From an uncultured delta proteobacterium (GTDB lineage Bacteria > Desulfobacterota > Syntrophia > Syntrophales > UBA8958), in contig CAISJV010000072.1 in the NCBI GenBank assembly GCA_903885795.1, positions 1 to 57,167 on the forward strand: a stretch of DNA of 57,167 nucleotides, read 5' to 3'. Positions 29,083-36,987 of the stretch are shown here, piece by piece (within the stretch, counting starts at the first letter, position 1; each line of letters starts with the position of its first letter). The position numbers and the translations under genes were made by a program. Below the pieces are notes generated by a model. It was not told the origin of the DNA. It saw only the letters and a program-made list of their open reading frames with translations, and ran no database searches.

Positions 29083-30762
29083 TCAAACATCCATTTCGTG
29101 TTGTTCCGTCAATTTATTTGTTGGTTTTGGCGCTTTCTTAAATGTGGCGCTAATTTGCCTAATCGGTGGCATTTCAACTGTCTTGCCACTCAATAATTCC
29201 GCCACAGTCAAAAGCTGAATCTTCGGATATTTTTTATTCCATAAAGAGGATTCATAAAATCCTGCCGTGGCTGCCTCAATTTTCATGTCTTTAGTTGGTT
29301 CTTGCATGGAGATCAGAACACCTATTGCTGCCTTTTCCCTTTCCAGCACCCCCTTTAGGTCTCGGACATGTGCTGACCCTGTCTTACCAGCCTTTACCGA
29401 TAATATGACACTTTCAAAAACTCCTTTTTTATCACCCTCAAAAATAATTCGCCCATCAATACCTTTGTCAGCTCCTTTTTTTTGCTCAACAGGCCGGGCT
29501 CCAACAAGACCTAGTGCCCACCATTGGAATTGATAGGGATCAGACTCTGCCAGCCGTTCGGCATCCGGAACGCTTACGGGTTCTCCGATCACCTTGAATA
29601 TGGCGGAATCGCCAAAGGAATCCTTAAGGCGAACCTTAATCAGGTTTATCGCAAGATGCGTGATGTCAATCCCAATCCACGGACGGCCCAGCTTCTGTGC
29701 AGCTGCAATCGTGGTTCCACAGCCGCAGAATGGGTCAAGAACAATATCGCCCGGGTTACTGCTTGCGGAGATAATACGTTCTAAAAGCGCAACAGGTTTT
29801 TGAGTTGGGTAGCCGAGACGTTCGGCGGCCTGCGCGCCTATCGGATTAATGTCCGTGATGACGTCTGTGATTGAGACACCAGCTTTCTCGTTGAAGTATC
29901 GCTTGAATCCAGGCACCTTCCCTTTCGGGGGCCAGTAGATTAATCCAGCATTATTAAGTGCGTCCAACTTCTGCTGAACTGTCCATCTTTCATATTCATT
30001 ATTAAATAGTTCCTGGAGAACTTTGTTCGGAACGGCCCAATGACGGCCCGCATCAGTCGGGTTTACACCTTGCCACGGCTGTCCTGATTCACCTGTCCTT
30101 GTCCCTGCTCCGGTCAAATCTCCTACACGATAATGGCCTTTCTTATCCAAGAACCGGTAGAATCTTTCGATGTAGTCTTCCGAGTAGTCTTGGAAGACCT
30201 GATTCCAGACAAAGGCGGATGACTTGGTGTAGAACAATATTACATCATGGACCGGTCCCCATCGTTTTGATCCTGAATGTGCGCTTGTCCGCTTCCAGAT
30301 GACCTCATTCAAGTAGTTGGCCGGACCGAAAACGGCGTCCATGAGCGTTTTTAAATAATGACTCGCCACTGGGTCGCAGTGAAGGTATATGCTCGCTGTC
30401 GTCTTCATCACGCGTCGAAGTTCCACCAGACGTGGCGCCATCATCACTAAATATGCCAGCATGTCGCATTCGCCAAGAAAAGTCCTGAATGCTTGTAGGC
30501 AATCCGAAACCTTACCTCCTCCCATTACGATTTCTGCAAATACTGCCTCGCTTTCCTGATTCCAGGTCCATGTATCAGAAAAAGCTTGTATCTGACTTGC
30601 TGCTTTACTCCCGTCTTTTTCCGCGAATAGGACGTTATAATTTGTATTGGAATTGAACGGAGGGTCCAGGTAAACGAGGTCCACCGTTTCGTCTTTGATA
30701 TGACGGCGCATCACATCTAGATTATCGCCATAGTAGAGTAGGTTCTTTGAGCTTTCCGTCAT
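29083..30762 (-). CDS. DNA methyltransferase fused to Mrr-like nuclease domain
   Basis: A 559-aa protein. Residues about 1-390 form a beta-class amino-methyltransferase: motif IV is YLDPPFNSN near residue 35 and the SAM motif I is DPFCGCGTTIAAA near 330, in the order typical of type III Mod/N6-adenine enzymes. About residues 420-530 look like a PD-(D/E)xK domain of the Mrr restriction type, with GIDGRIIF followed about 14 residues later by ILSVKAG. One chain may therefore both modify and cut, or the nuclease-like part may only recognise DNA. No separate specificity subunit or restriction gene is adjacent. It lies at the distal end of the island as probable defence cargo. Confidence 0.82.
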   Translation of the reverse strand: MTESSKNLLYYGDNLDVMRRHIKDETVDLVYLDPPFNSNTNYNVLFAEKDGSKAASQIQAFSDTWTWNQESEAVFAEIVMGGGKVSDCLQAFRTFLGECDMLAYLVMMAPRLVELRRVMKTTASIYLHCDPVASHYLKTLMDAVFGPANYLNEVIWKRTSAHSGSKRWGPVHDVILFYTKSSAFVWNQVFQDYSEDYIERFYRFLDKKGHYRVGDLTGAGTRTGESGQPWQGVNPTDAGRHWAVPNKVLQELFNNEYERWTVQQKLDALNNAGLIYWPPKGKVPGFKRYFNEKAGVSITDVITDINPIGAQAAERLGYPTQKPVALLERIISASSNPGDIVLDPFCGCGTTIAAAQKLGRPWIGIDITHLAINLIKVRLKDSFGDSAIFKVIGEPVSVPDAERLAESDPYQFQWWALGLVGARPVEQKKGADKGIDGRIIFEGDKKGVFESVILSVKAGKTGSAHVRDLKGVLEREKAAIGVLISMQEPTKDMKIEAATAGFYESSLWNKKYPKIQLLTVAELLSGKTVEMPPIRQISATFKKAPKPTNKLTEQHEMDV

Positions 30763-31008
30763 GATGTCATTACCTTAAAAAAGTGAGTTATTACTTTTAA
30801 GATTATGTAAGTAAGGCAAATACCCTAAATATTCAAGTATTTTCTACCAAAAAAAGTCTGAGACAAAATTCCGACAACCTCCTGACTACCACCTCCAATA
30901 CAGAGGGGGTTCCGCACACCCCATCAGGAAAGAGCGCCCCTTCACAAGCATCCTTCATCAGACAGTGTGTACGGTTCCTCCTCTGGTTGATTTCCCCCAT
31001 TGACCTTA

Positions 31009-31515
31009 TTAGCAGTAACCCCATCCGTATTCAGGGGACCATCTCCGGTTGCCGTCCATCATTTTCGGATGAATCTCGTCCTGGAGCTCCACATCATACT
31101 TGGTCTGTCTGATCCACTTATCAAGGTATGCGAGCATCCCGTTCATTGCGCAATACCAAAAACCGTAGCGCTCGTTGTATTTTTCATTGGCGCCTGCCTT
31201 GACCTTTCCTGACTGCATGAACATAAGCGACACCGCTTCCTGGATCAGATCATCTTTTATTGATTCTGCCACAGGATTTTTTCTGAACCTTTTCCAGTAG
31301 ACTTGCTTGGCGATGGAGTAGCAAAGAGTGGGATTGAAATGTTCGCGGTCAATAATGATTTGGTTCCTGCCATAATTCTGACAAAACCAGCCGCGCTTAA
31401 AGGATGTGCGAGCAGAACTTCTGGAGATACCGTATTTCTCTTGGATTTCATTTACTGACATGCCTTGGGGAATAATGACTTTTTCTCTGCGTATTTCTTG
31501 ATCGGTAGATTCCAT
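31009..31515 (-). CDS. Small DNA-binding protein, sigma-70 region 2-like
   Basis: A 168-aa protein. The N-terminal part contains an HTH-like segment (SVNEIQEKYGISRSSARTSF). The later part, with IKDDLIQEAVSLMF and then FWYCAMNGMLAYLDKWIRQ, has the spacing of a sigma-70 region 2 (acidic DLxQE helix, then a W/A/N-rich core-binding and -10 helix). A dedicated sigma factor or a phage-like regulator are both possible; no region 4 is obvious. Start: CGGAGG 8 nt before ATG. It could regulate neighbouring cargo genes. I do not recognise a named family. Confidence 0.5.
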   Translation of the reverse strand: MESTDQEIRREKVIIPQGMSVNEIQEKYGISRSSARTSFKRGWFCQNYGRNQIIIDREHFNPTLCYSIAKQVYWKRFRKNPVAESIKDDLIQEAVSLMFMQSGKVKAGANEKYNERYGFWYCAMNGMLAYLDKWIRQTKYDVELQDEIHPKMMDGNRRWSPEYGWGYC

Positions 31516-31807
31516 ATAGGGGTTCCTCCGTTATGCTTGTTGATATGGGGTTAAGGGAAATAATTACGTATTGGCGGGGATGAAGGGGCTAACGTGGTCT
31601 TGGGATGCTCAGATTCGACCTAATGTAAGGATGCTAGGGGCAACATAAATGAATAGGGGATACTATCCTTTACATGTATTAATATATATAGTGTCATGCT
31701 TTATCATGGATTGTAAATCAGGAGGGGACGAGGATCACAAAATATGATGGACTTAAAGATAAAAAATAGCTATTGAGTATCAAGGGGCGAGGTTGAGGGC
31801 AACTTCC

Positions 31808-31986
31808 TGAAAGACATAGGCCGCCTTTTTTCTATTCGTTGTAGATTTCAAAAGATAATCGTGATAGTAAAACTCAAATATTGAAAAGCAGTTGGATAGG
31901 TTCCATCCTGTTATAACCATGCTGGAGGGGAATATGGACTGGCTGAAAGATACCCCGTTTCTTACAAAAGAACGGGGTTTTTTATT
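31808..31986 (+). promoter_or_regulatory. Duplicated leader element, copy 1 (ends in intrinsic terminator)
   Basis: Homologous along its length to 36292-36470. Shared blocks include CTGAAAG at the start, a T-run, GTAGATTTCA, GTGATA-TAAA (a -10-like AT block), GTTCCATCCTG, CTGGAGG, GACTGGCT and TACCCCGTTTCT. The terminator has an 8-bp stem (ACCCCGTT/AACGGGGT at 31951-31977) followed by six T. It may encode a small RNA of about 100 nt or act as an attenuating leader for the P-loop ATPase gene 208 bp downstream. The rest of the gap from 31516 to 32193 has no gene I can support. Confidence 0.6.
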
Positions 31987-32193
31987 ACAGATGACGAGTT
32001 CACGGAGGGCTTTTATGCCGATCCGCATAAAATGCCGTGATAAACCGCGATATATGGCGCAACCGAATGAATATAAAGAACTTATCGCGTCTTTGGCAAT
32101 CGCTCTGATGGCGTGTTATGCGGACAGGAAACCAAATTTTCGTGTGTTATACGGATCAATCTAATTATTGTTCGACAATACAGGAGAAAAATA

Positions 32194-33753
32194 TTGAAAC
32201 CCTTAAAATTAAGAGATCTTCAGATTGGAAACATAGATGCAAAAAATGAGCTCTTAACCGGATCGGACGACGAAATAGATTTTTTTCGTAGAGGGTTTTG
32301 TCTACCCCCAAATATAGTTTTAGAGGATTTTCTCTCCTCCAAAAAATATTTTGTGACGGGTCTAAAAGGAATCGGGAAAACAGCTCTTTTACGCTTTATT
32401 GCACTTGAGGCTGAAAAAAAATTTGGTGCTACAACTTGCTTTGTATTATTTAAAAGTGAGGTGAAGGAACAAGATCGTAAAGACATTTGCCGCGCTTCAA
32501 GGGCTGATATTATAGAGAAAAATATAGACGATTACCCTGACACAGATTTTGAAGTCGTTTGGAAATGGTTTATACATAGGAAGATAGTTGACACCATCCG
32601 TGAATGCAAATTGAAGGTTTTCATAGATGATGACAATTATAAAAAATATGAGAAGTGTGTCACTGCTCCAAAGCTTGAAGAGAAATCTTCAGGAATAAAA
32701 AGACTAATACCCAATCTCAATAAAGGTTCGATTGAAATAAGTAAAACTCCAAAGATAGGCTTGGATTTTGATTGGGAAGATAAAGATAAAACACTGGTTA
32801 AATTCTATAGCATAGCTAAGCAAGCAGATCAACTATTTAAGGAATTAAAGCCTGCTGGTGGTTTTCTATGTCTCTTTCTGGATGAATTAGAATTAACCTT
32901 GGGATCTCAAAAACAATATAAAAGAGATGCGGCACTAATTAGGGATTTAATTGTCGCTGTTGAGCAAATCAACTCAGCATCAAAAAAAATAAAATCGAAT
33001 GTAATAGTTTATGCGGGTATTCGGTCAGAGGTAATTTCTGCAATAGAATCTGTGGGTAAAGAAATAAATAAAATTATTGGTGATTTCGGGAGCCAAATTA
33101 TTTGGCATCAATCTGGATCTGAAAATGAAAACCACCCGTTACTTAATATTATTGTTCAGAGAATTTCTATTTCAGAAAACATAGATATTACACAAAATGA
33201 GTACTCAAAATCTGTTATTTGGAATAAGTATTTTCCAAAAACAATTCAAGGAATACAGTCAGAAAAATATATATTACACAATTCGTGGTATCGTCCTAGA
33301 GACTTGGTACGCCTTCTAAATTTGGCAAGAGATCAGTTTCCTGATTTACAGGGATTTTCGCAAAGGGTTTTTGATGGCACCAAAAAACAATATAGTCAGG
33401 AAAGTTGGGTAGAGTTAGCAGAGGAATTGAGCGTAAAATATAGTCAACCTGAAATAAGTGGAATACAGCAAATTTTTAATGGATACAAAAGACAATTTAG
33501 CTTCGGAGATATCCAATTGCATATAGAAAAAAGATTGAAATTATACCCTGCGATCGAAACAGTATTGAATTCACATAAACTTGGTGAAATTTTAACCGAT
33601 TTATACAATGTGGGCTTTATAGGGAATGTCCTTTTTTCAGGTGGACGAGGAGATGTCGTTAAAATGCGTTTTAGTTTTAGAGGCGATCCCAATTTAATAT
33701 TAGAAGAGAAACTAACCATACATAAAGGCTTATATTCATTCTTTACATTATGA
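32194..33753 (+). CDS. P-loop ATPase, possible defence protein
   Basis: About 519 aa, very AT-rich, with no membrane segment. The N-terminus (IGNIDAKNELL) precedes a Walker A loop, GLKGIGKT, at residues 56-63. A Walker B-like strand, GGFLCLFLDELEL, is near residue 225. This layout matches P-loop proteins annotated as Sll1717-family or KAP-like ATPases, often found in defence islands with unknown roles. The C-terminal half has no recognised domain. I start at TTG 32194, 7 nt after AGGAG; the frame is open 27 codons further up, without a ribosome site. The stop is 13 bp before an attC-like site, so the gene may itself be a cassette gene. Confidence 0.65.
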   Translation: MKPLKLRDLQIGNIDAKNELLTGSDDEIDFFRRGFCLPPNIVLEDFLSSKKYFVTGLKGIGKTALLRFIALEAEKKFGATTCFVLFKSEVKEQDRKDICRASRADIIEKNIDDYPDTDFEVVWKWFIHRKIVDTIRECKLKVFIDDDNYKKYEKCVTAPKLEEKSSGIKRLIPNLNKGSIEISKTPKIGLDFDWEDKDKTLVKFYSIAKQADQLFKELKPAGGFLCLFLDELELTLGSQKQYKRDAALIRDLIVAVEQINSASKKIKSNVIVYAGIRSEVISAIESVGKEINKIIGDFGSQIIWHQSGSENENHPLLNIIVQRISISENIDITQNEYSKSVIWNKYFPKTIQGIQSEKYILHNSWYRPRDLVRLLNLARDQFPDLQGFSQRVFDGTKKQYSQESWVELAEELSVKYSQPEISGIQQIFNGYKRQFSFGDIQLHIEKRLKLYPAIETVLNSHKLGEILTDLYNVGFIGNVLFSGGRGDVVKMRFSFRGDPNLILEEKLTIHKGLYSFFTL

Positions 33754-33766
33754 GTTGGCAATTAAT

Positions 33767-33857
33767 GTCGAACCAGTCAATTCAGGCGACGGGAAGGGGC
33801 GCAGGGGCGGTGACGCGGGTAAATTTGTTGGCCCGCGCCTGATTTCGGTCGTTAGGC
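33767..33857 (+). other. Integron attC site (upstream of the HEPN-like gene)
   Basis: The site ends in GTTAGGC (33851-33857), which fits the R' core GTTRRRY. Inner arms TTCAGGCGACGGG (33781-33793) and CCCGCGCCTGAT (33832-33843) pair except for one extra A in the first arm, the extrahelical base expected of attC. The R'' position reads GTCGAAC (33767-33773), one base off the RYYYAAC consensus. Confidence 0.75.
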
Positions 33858-34706
33858 ATCGAGCATGTGGATATCGTGCCGTATCAAGACGGACTCTCAT
33901 ATTCTCAACGAAGCTTCATTCCGGCTATTGAAGCTCCCTGAGTCGAACATCCGAGTTGGAACAGTCACGGATCGTGAGTTCCAGCTTTCAATTCGAGCCA
34001 TTGACATTGACGGCATACCGGAGCGCTCCCAGGTTCATCATGCTCATCACGTCATAAAGGCCTTTCTTATAGCCTTGAATGTCGCGGCGCTCGGGATGTT
34101 CTATTGGTCAGTAGATCCTTGGGTGCACCCCGTCCTTGCTCTCACTGATGACCTGGAGAACTCCAATCCCCGCGCCGGCGCCCTCATCGCTACGCCCGAC
34201 TACACTTTCGAAACACTTAAGGCTCTTGAAGAATCTGAGGTCCAAAACGCAGTAATCATTTTTGGTGTCCTTGCGCGGGAGCGTAGTCTTGACCTCGAAG
34301 CAGAGTACTCGAAAGGGCTGCTGTTACTCAGGATGAACTTCTACGACATCAATTTCCGCCGCGAATCGTTCTCGTGTTTCTACCGCGCACTTGAGCACTT
34401 CGTTGCTTCTCGATTGTTGAAGGTCAAGAAACTGAAGAACGAATTGCGCGACTTGCAGCGGGGCGTTTCCCAGCTCGGTGCTTCGTCAGAGCTCGTTAAT
34501 GAATTGCGTGAGGTCTATGCCACTCGCTCAAGCCAAGTCGCGCACTCACAGATTTTACCTCGCGACATCACCTTCGACGAAGTCATGAAAGCCAAAGTAT
34601 TCCTCGATTTTGTCATGCACAAAACGTTCAAGGCTGAAGGTGAACGGCTTCTTGAGGAGCGCCGCCATGCCTAACCTCTCGTCCCAGGGGACCCTGAACT
34701 CAAACG
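33852..34706 (+). mobile_element. Integron gene cassette without integron integrase
   Basis: The unit begins at the TTAGGC of the upstream core site, has an 8-bp leader, a single ORF, and an attC at its end whose R'' (GCCTAAC) is the exact complement of the cassette's own R' (GTTAGGC). The ORF's stop codon lies inside R''. These are textbook cassette properties. The window has no IntI gene (the only tyrosine recombinase is the island integrase), so this is a stranded cassette (a CALIN-type arrangement). Confidence 0.75.
33865..34674 (+). CDS. Cassette-borne protein with HEPN-like C-terminus
   Basis: A 269-aa soluble protein, higher in GC than its neighbours. About residues 165-255 resemble an Apea/HEPN-type domain: a helix with SCFYRALEHFVASRLL, then VYATRSSQVAHSQ, where Arg and His are spaced as in the R-x4-6-H ribonuclease motif. 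The first 160 residues are unrecognised. HEPN proteins often act as RNases in defence or toxin systems, but a purely structural role is also possible. It starts 8 bp after the cassette boundary with no clear ribosome site, a common feature of cassette genes. Confidence 0.55.
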   Translation: MWISCRIKTDSHILNEASFRLLKLPESNIRVGTVTDREFQLSIRAIDIDGIPERSQVHHAHHVIKAFLIALNVAALGMFYWSVDPWVHPVLALTDDLENSNPRAGALIATPDYTFETLKALEESEVQNAVIIFGVLARERSLDLEAEYSKGLLLLRMNFYDINFRRESFSCFYRALEHFVASRLLKVKKLKNELRDLQRGVSQLGASSELVNELREVYATRSSQVAHSQILPRDITFDEVMKAKVFLDFVMHKTFKAEGERLLEERRHA

Positions 34707-34712
34707 TTAGAT
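34669..34712 (+). other. Integron attC site (downstream of the HEPN-like gene)
   Basis: R'' GCCTAAC at 34669-34675 and R' GTTAGAT at 34706-34712 both fit consensus. The GAACTCAAACGTTAGAT end is the same type as attC sites of aadA-like cassettes. A CAGGG/CCCTG pair lies in the middle. At 44 bp it is shorter than most attC sites. Confidence 0.75.
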
Positions 34713-34892
34713 CAATCATTTCAAATGCAAATCCTCAAAATATTTCATCCACAATAGGTGTTGACTTGTAGATGAAGACAGCGATTCCGGTGGTTGAGCG
34801 AGCTTGAAAATCAGTAATTGGATATTTTGTTACGTATAGCTTCCTCCTACCATGAATTCGTATATGGAGATATAAATAGGTTTCGGTAGTTT

Positions 34893-35060
34893 GGGATAGA
34901 ATCATTGAAAGGCAGGAGGACTCATAAGCTTCCTGGGCGTTAGAGCCCTCATTTCAGTATGTCCCAAGCCTCTTTGAACCATAATAGGTTGGTTGGATCA
35001 TTGAATCCTTGTCACGCTGGAGGATTGGTCTGGAGGCTGCGGCACCTGCTTTTCATTTCT
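34893..35060 (+). ncRNA. Candidate IS110 bridge RNA region
   Basis: The non-coding 5' flank of the transposase folds readily on paper. There is a small GGGC/GCCC hairpin (34935-34948). An outer stem AGCCTC (34967-34972) with GAGGCT (35033-35038) encloses inner hairpins AACC/GGTT, GGAT/ATCC and AATCCTT...AGGATT. IS110-group elements are known to encode a structured bridge RNA here, with loops that base-pair to donor and target DNA. The boundaries and loops are my inference. Confidence 0.45.
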
Positions 35061-35079
35061 TCTGTTGGGAGGTGATGCG

Positions 35080-36285
35080 ATGTCAGGAATAAAGGGAAGT
35101 TTTAATGGTTTTGTCGGGATCGATGTTTCCAAGGATAAGTTCGATGTTTGTGGAATAACAAGCGACGAGGCCAAGCTTTTTCAGTTATCTGCGACCATGG
35201 ATCGAAAAGGTTTCGATAAACTGAAGGGGCATCTTGCCTCTGTTTCCGTCTCGTCTGTTTTAATCGGGATGGAGTCCACGGCGTCCTACCATGTAAATCT
35301 CTTCTCTTACCTTGTTTCTGAGGGTTACAACGTCATTCTCATAAATCCTTTGCTGATTTCCAATTACGTGAAGATGCAGCTCAGGAAGACCAAGACGGAC
35401 AAGAAGGATGCTGTTGTCATTGCCCAGTTTCTTCGTACCAATGGTGATAGCCTTATTCAACGGGTTACTTCGTCTTTGATTTCGGATCTTCGGGATCTTG
35501 CCCGTCAGCGGGAAAGTCTGGTTGACGAGATGACCGCTCTGAAGATGGAGATAAAGCGGCTACTGAATATCACCTTTCCGGAACTTGAGCATATGGTAGG
35601 GATATTTACGAAGTCCATTCTAAAGCTTTTGCAGCGTTATCCTTCCGCATTTGCGCTTAAAGATGCGGATCTTGGGCAATTGTCTCAGACGTTGATTGCA
35701 GATTCCTATGGGCACAAAAGAGAGGCGTTTGCGACAGAGTTAATCAAGACTGCCCATACATCGATAGGTAGTAGCAGTCCCGCCAAGGAAATGATTCTTA
35801 AACAGAAGATAGCGCTGCTTCTCCACCTTGAAGACGCCCTTCAGGAGATAACCGATGTGCTCATTGAAATGAGTCGAAAACTGATGGAAGAAGATATAAA
35901 CATCATGACTTCAATAAAGGGTATCGGGGACAAGACTGCCGTCAATTTTCTCATTGAGATGGGTTGTGACATCAATCAGTATGATCGTTCTGGTAAAATC
36001 ATTGCCATGGCGGGATTGGATCCGGCTGTTTACCAGTCCGGTAACCATGAAGGCAAAGGCCGGATTACGAAACGGGGCAATCGCCATCTGCGAAGGGTCA
36101 TATGGCTGATGACCACCAGGGTGATCCATTACAGCGATATTTTCAAGGCGTATTATCTCAGACGAAGAAAGGAGGGATTGCCCTACAAAATGGCTGTGCT
36201 GGCCACTGCTCACAAATTGATCCGGGTCATCTATGCCATGCTGACACAACGGACATCTTTTTGTCCGCAAGCGAATTCATTATAG
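35080..36285 (+). CDS. IS110-family transposase (DEDD RuvC-like, Tnp20)
   Basis: About 401 aa, full length for the family and apparently intact. The N-terminal RuvC-like DEDD domain has FVGIDVSKDKFDV (first Asp), IGMESTASYH (Glu) and KTKTDKKDAVV (Asp pair). The C-terminal Tnp20 domain has SIKGIGDKTA (helix-hairpin-helix-like), then AGLDPAVYQSGNHEGKGRITKRGN with the conserved catalytic Ser in YQSG. I start at ATG 35080, 3-5 nt after GGAGGTGAT. A TTG 15 bp upstream is the longer alternative. It lies beside an attC site. Confidence 0.92.
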   Translation: MSGIKGSFNGFVGIDVSKDKFDVCGITSDEAKLFQLSATMDRKGFDKLKGHLASVSVSSVLIGMESTASYHVNLFSYLVSEGYNVILINPLLISNYVKMQLRKTKTDKKDAVVIAQFLRTNGDSLIQRVTSSLISDLRDLARQRESLVDEMTALKMEIKRLLNITFPELEHMVGIFTKSILKLLQRYPSAFALKDADLGQLSQTLIADSYGHKREAFATELIKTAHTSIGSSSPAKEMILKQKIALLLHLEDALQEITDVLIEMSRKLMEEDINIMTSIKGIGDKTAVNFLIEMGCDINQYDRSGKIIAMAGLDPAVYQSGNHEGKGRITKRGNRHLRRVIWLMTTRVIHYSDIFKAYYLRRRKEGLPYKMAVLATAHKLIRVIYAMLTQRTSFCPQANSL

Positions 36286-36291
36286 TTGACT

Positions 36292-36470
36292 GAAAGCGTG
36301 AGGTCAGATTTTTTTGTTGGTTTAGTAGATTTCATATGCAAAGTGTGATACTAAATTCAGAGAATAAGATCGGCTGTGAAATAAGTTCCATCCTGTAAAA
36401 CCATACTGGAGGAAAATATTGACTGGCTAACAAATACCCCGTTTCTGACTAAAGAGCGGGTTTTTTTATT
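36292..36470 (+). promoter_or_regulatory. Duplicated leader element, copy 2 (ends in intrinsic terminator)
   Basis: The partner of 31808-31986, nearly equal in length, with the last 87 bp about 80% alike by eye. The terminator has a CCCG...CGGG stem with seven T (36437-36467). The stem loses one pair compared with copy 1 but gains G-U pairs. It ends 38 bp before the first TIR gene and begins 7 bp after the IS110 transposase stop. It is a candidate small RNA or attenuator controlling the TIR operon. Confidence 0.6.
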
Positions 36471-36507
36471 TTCTTAATCACTTACCTAAAATAAGGAGGA
36501 GTGGCTC

Positions 36508-36951
36508 ATGGCTCGCAGGGTTTTCTTTAGTTTCGATTACAATTATGTTTGGAAAGTAAATCAAATTAGAAGCATGACAAACATTATTGGCACGGCAGCC
36601 GCTGGCTTTCAAGATGCTTCACTATGGGAAGCATCTAAGAAGAAAGGGGACAAGGAAATCAAAAAAATGATCGATGATGCTTTGCAGAATACATCGGTTA
36701 CCGTCGTCTGCGTTACATACGGCACCTCGACGAGGAAGTATATTAACTATGAAATTGAAAAGTCACTTGAAAAGGGTAATGGACTTGTTGCCGTTCAGAT
36801 TCACCATTTGAAAGATCAAAGCGGTGACACAGGATCAGCGGGAGCCATACCATCTCAAATCGAGGAGAATGGATTTAAAGCGTACAAATACACAAATAAG
36901 GAAGCCTTAGCGCGTTGGATAGAGGAAGCAGCAGAGCTCGCTGGTAGGTGA
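36508..36951 (+). CDS. ThsB-like TIR domain protein 1
   Basis: A 147-aa stand-alone TIR-like (MTH538/DUF1863-type) domain, the fold of Thoeris ThsB. RRVFFSFDYNYVWKVNQIR is the beta-1/helix-A segment seen in ThsB proteins. TSTRKYINYEIEKSLEKG carries the Glu (NYEIEKS) expected to be catalytic for NAD+ cleavage, followed by VAVQIHHL. ThsB proteins sense phage and convert NAD+ to a cyclic ADP-ribose-type signal. The ribosome site is strong (AAGGAGGAG, 7 nt). It is the first gene of a three-gene operon, 36 bp before the second TIR gene. Confidence 0.87.
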   Translation: MARRVFFSFDYNYVWKVNQIRSMTNIIGTAAAGFQDASLWEASKKKGDKEIKKMIDDALQNTSVTVVCVTYGTSTRKYINYEIEKSLEKGNGLVAVQIHHLKDQSGDTGSAGAIPSQIEENGFKAYKYTNKEALARWIEEAAELAGR

Positions 36952-36987
36952 TCTTAAATTATGATAAAAGATCAAGGAGGTGACACT

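Larger units (their letters stand above)
34713..36291 (+). mobile_element. IS110-family insertion sequence (outer ends not exactly placed)
   Basis: One DEDD transposase with about 370 bp of non-coding DNA on its 5' side and almost none on its 3' side, the layout of the IS110 group. Like other IS110 elements it shows no obvious terminal inverted repeats or target duplication, so the ends are approximate. The right end cannot lie far past 36291 because homology to the duplicated leader begins there. The left end lies somewhere between the attC site and the structured region near 34890. Confidence 0.6.

Noticed and set aside
31921-31986. A conserved peptide shared by the two leaders (NMDWLKDTPFLTKERG versus NIDWLTNTPFLTKERV)
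   Set aside because: Copy 2 has ATT where copy 1 has ATG, and the frame runs through the terminator stem. Only about half of the changes are at third positions. A structured RNA explains the conservation better.
32023-32123. A third attC-like structure upstream of the P-loop ATPase (CCGCATAA/TTATGCGG outer arms, CGCGATA/TATCGCG inner arms)
   Set aside because: Spacing between outer and inner arms is too long, R'' would be GCATAAA instead of RYYYAAC, and the core does not match the next attC. It may be an unrelated hairpin.
31892-32164. A 90-codon ORF overlapping leader copy 1
   Set aside because: It reads through the terminator and hairpins, has no homologous counterpart at copy 2 and overlaps nothing recognisable.
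36286-36470. The region after the IS110 transposase as a right-end (IS1111-type) guide RNA
   Set aside because: The homologous copy at 31808-31986 has no transposase beside it, so the element seems independent of the IS. IS1111-type inverted ends were not seen.
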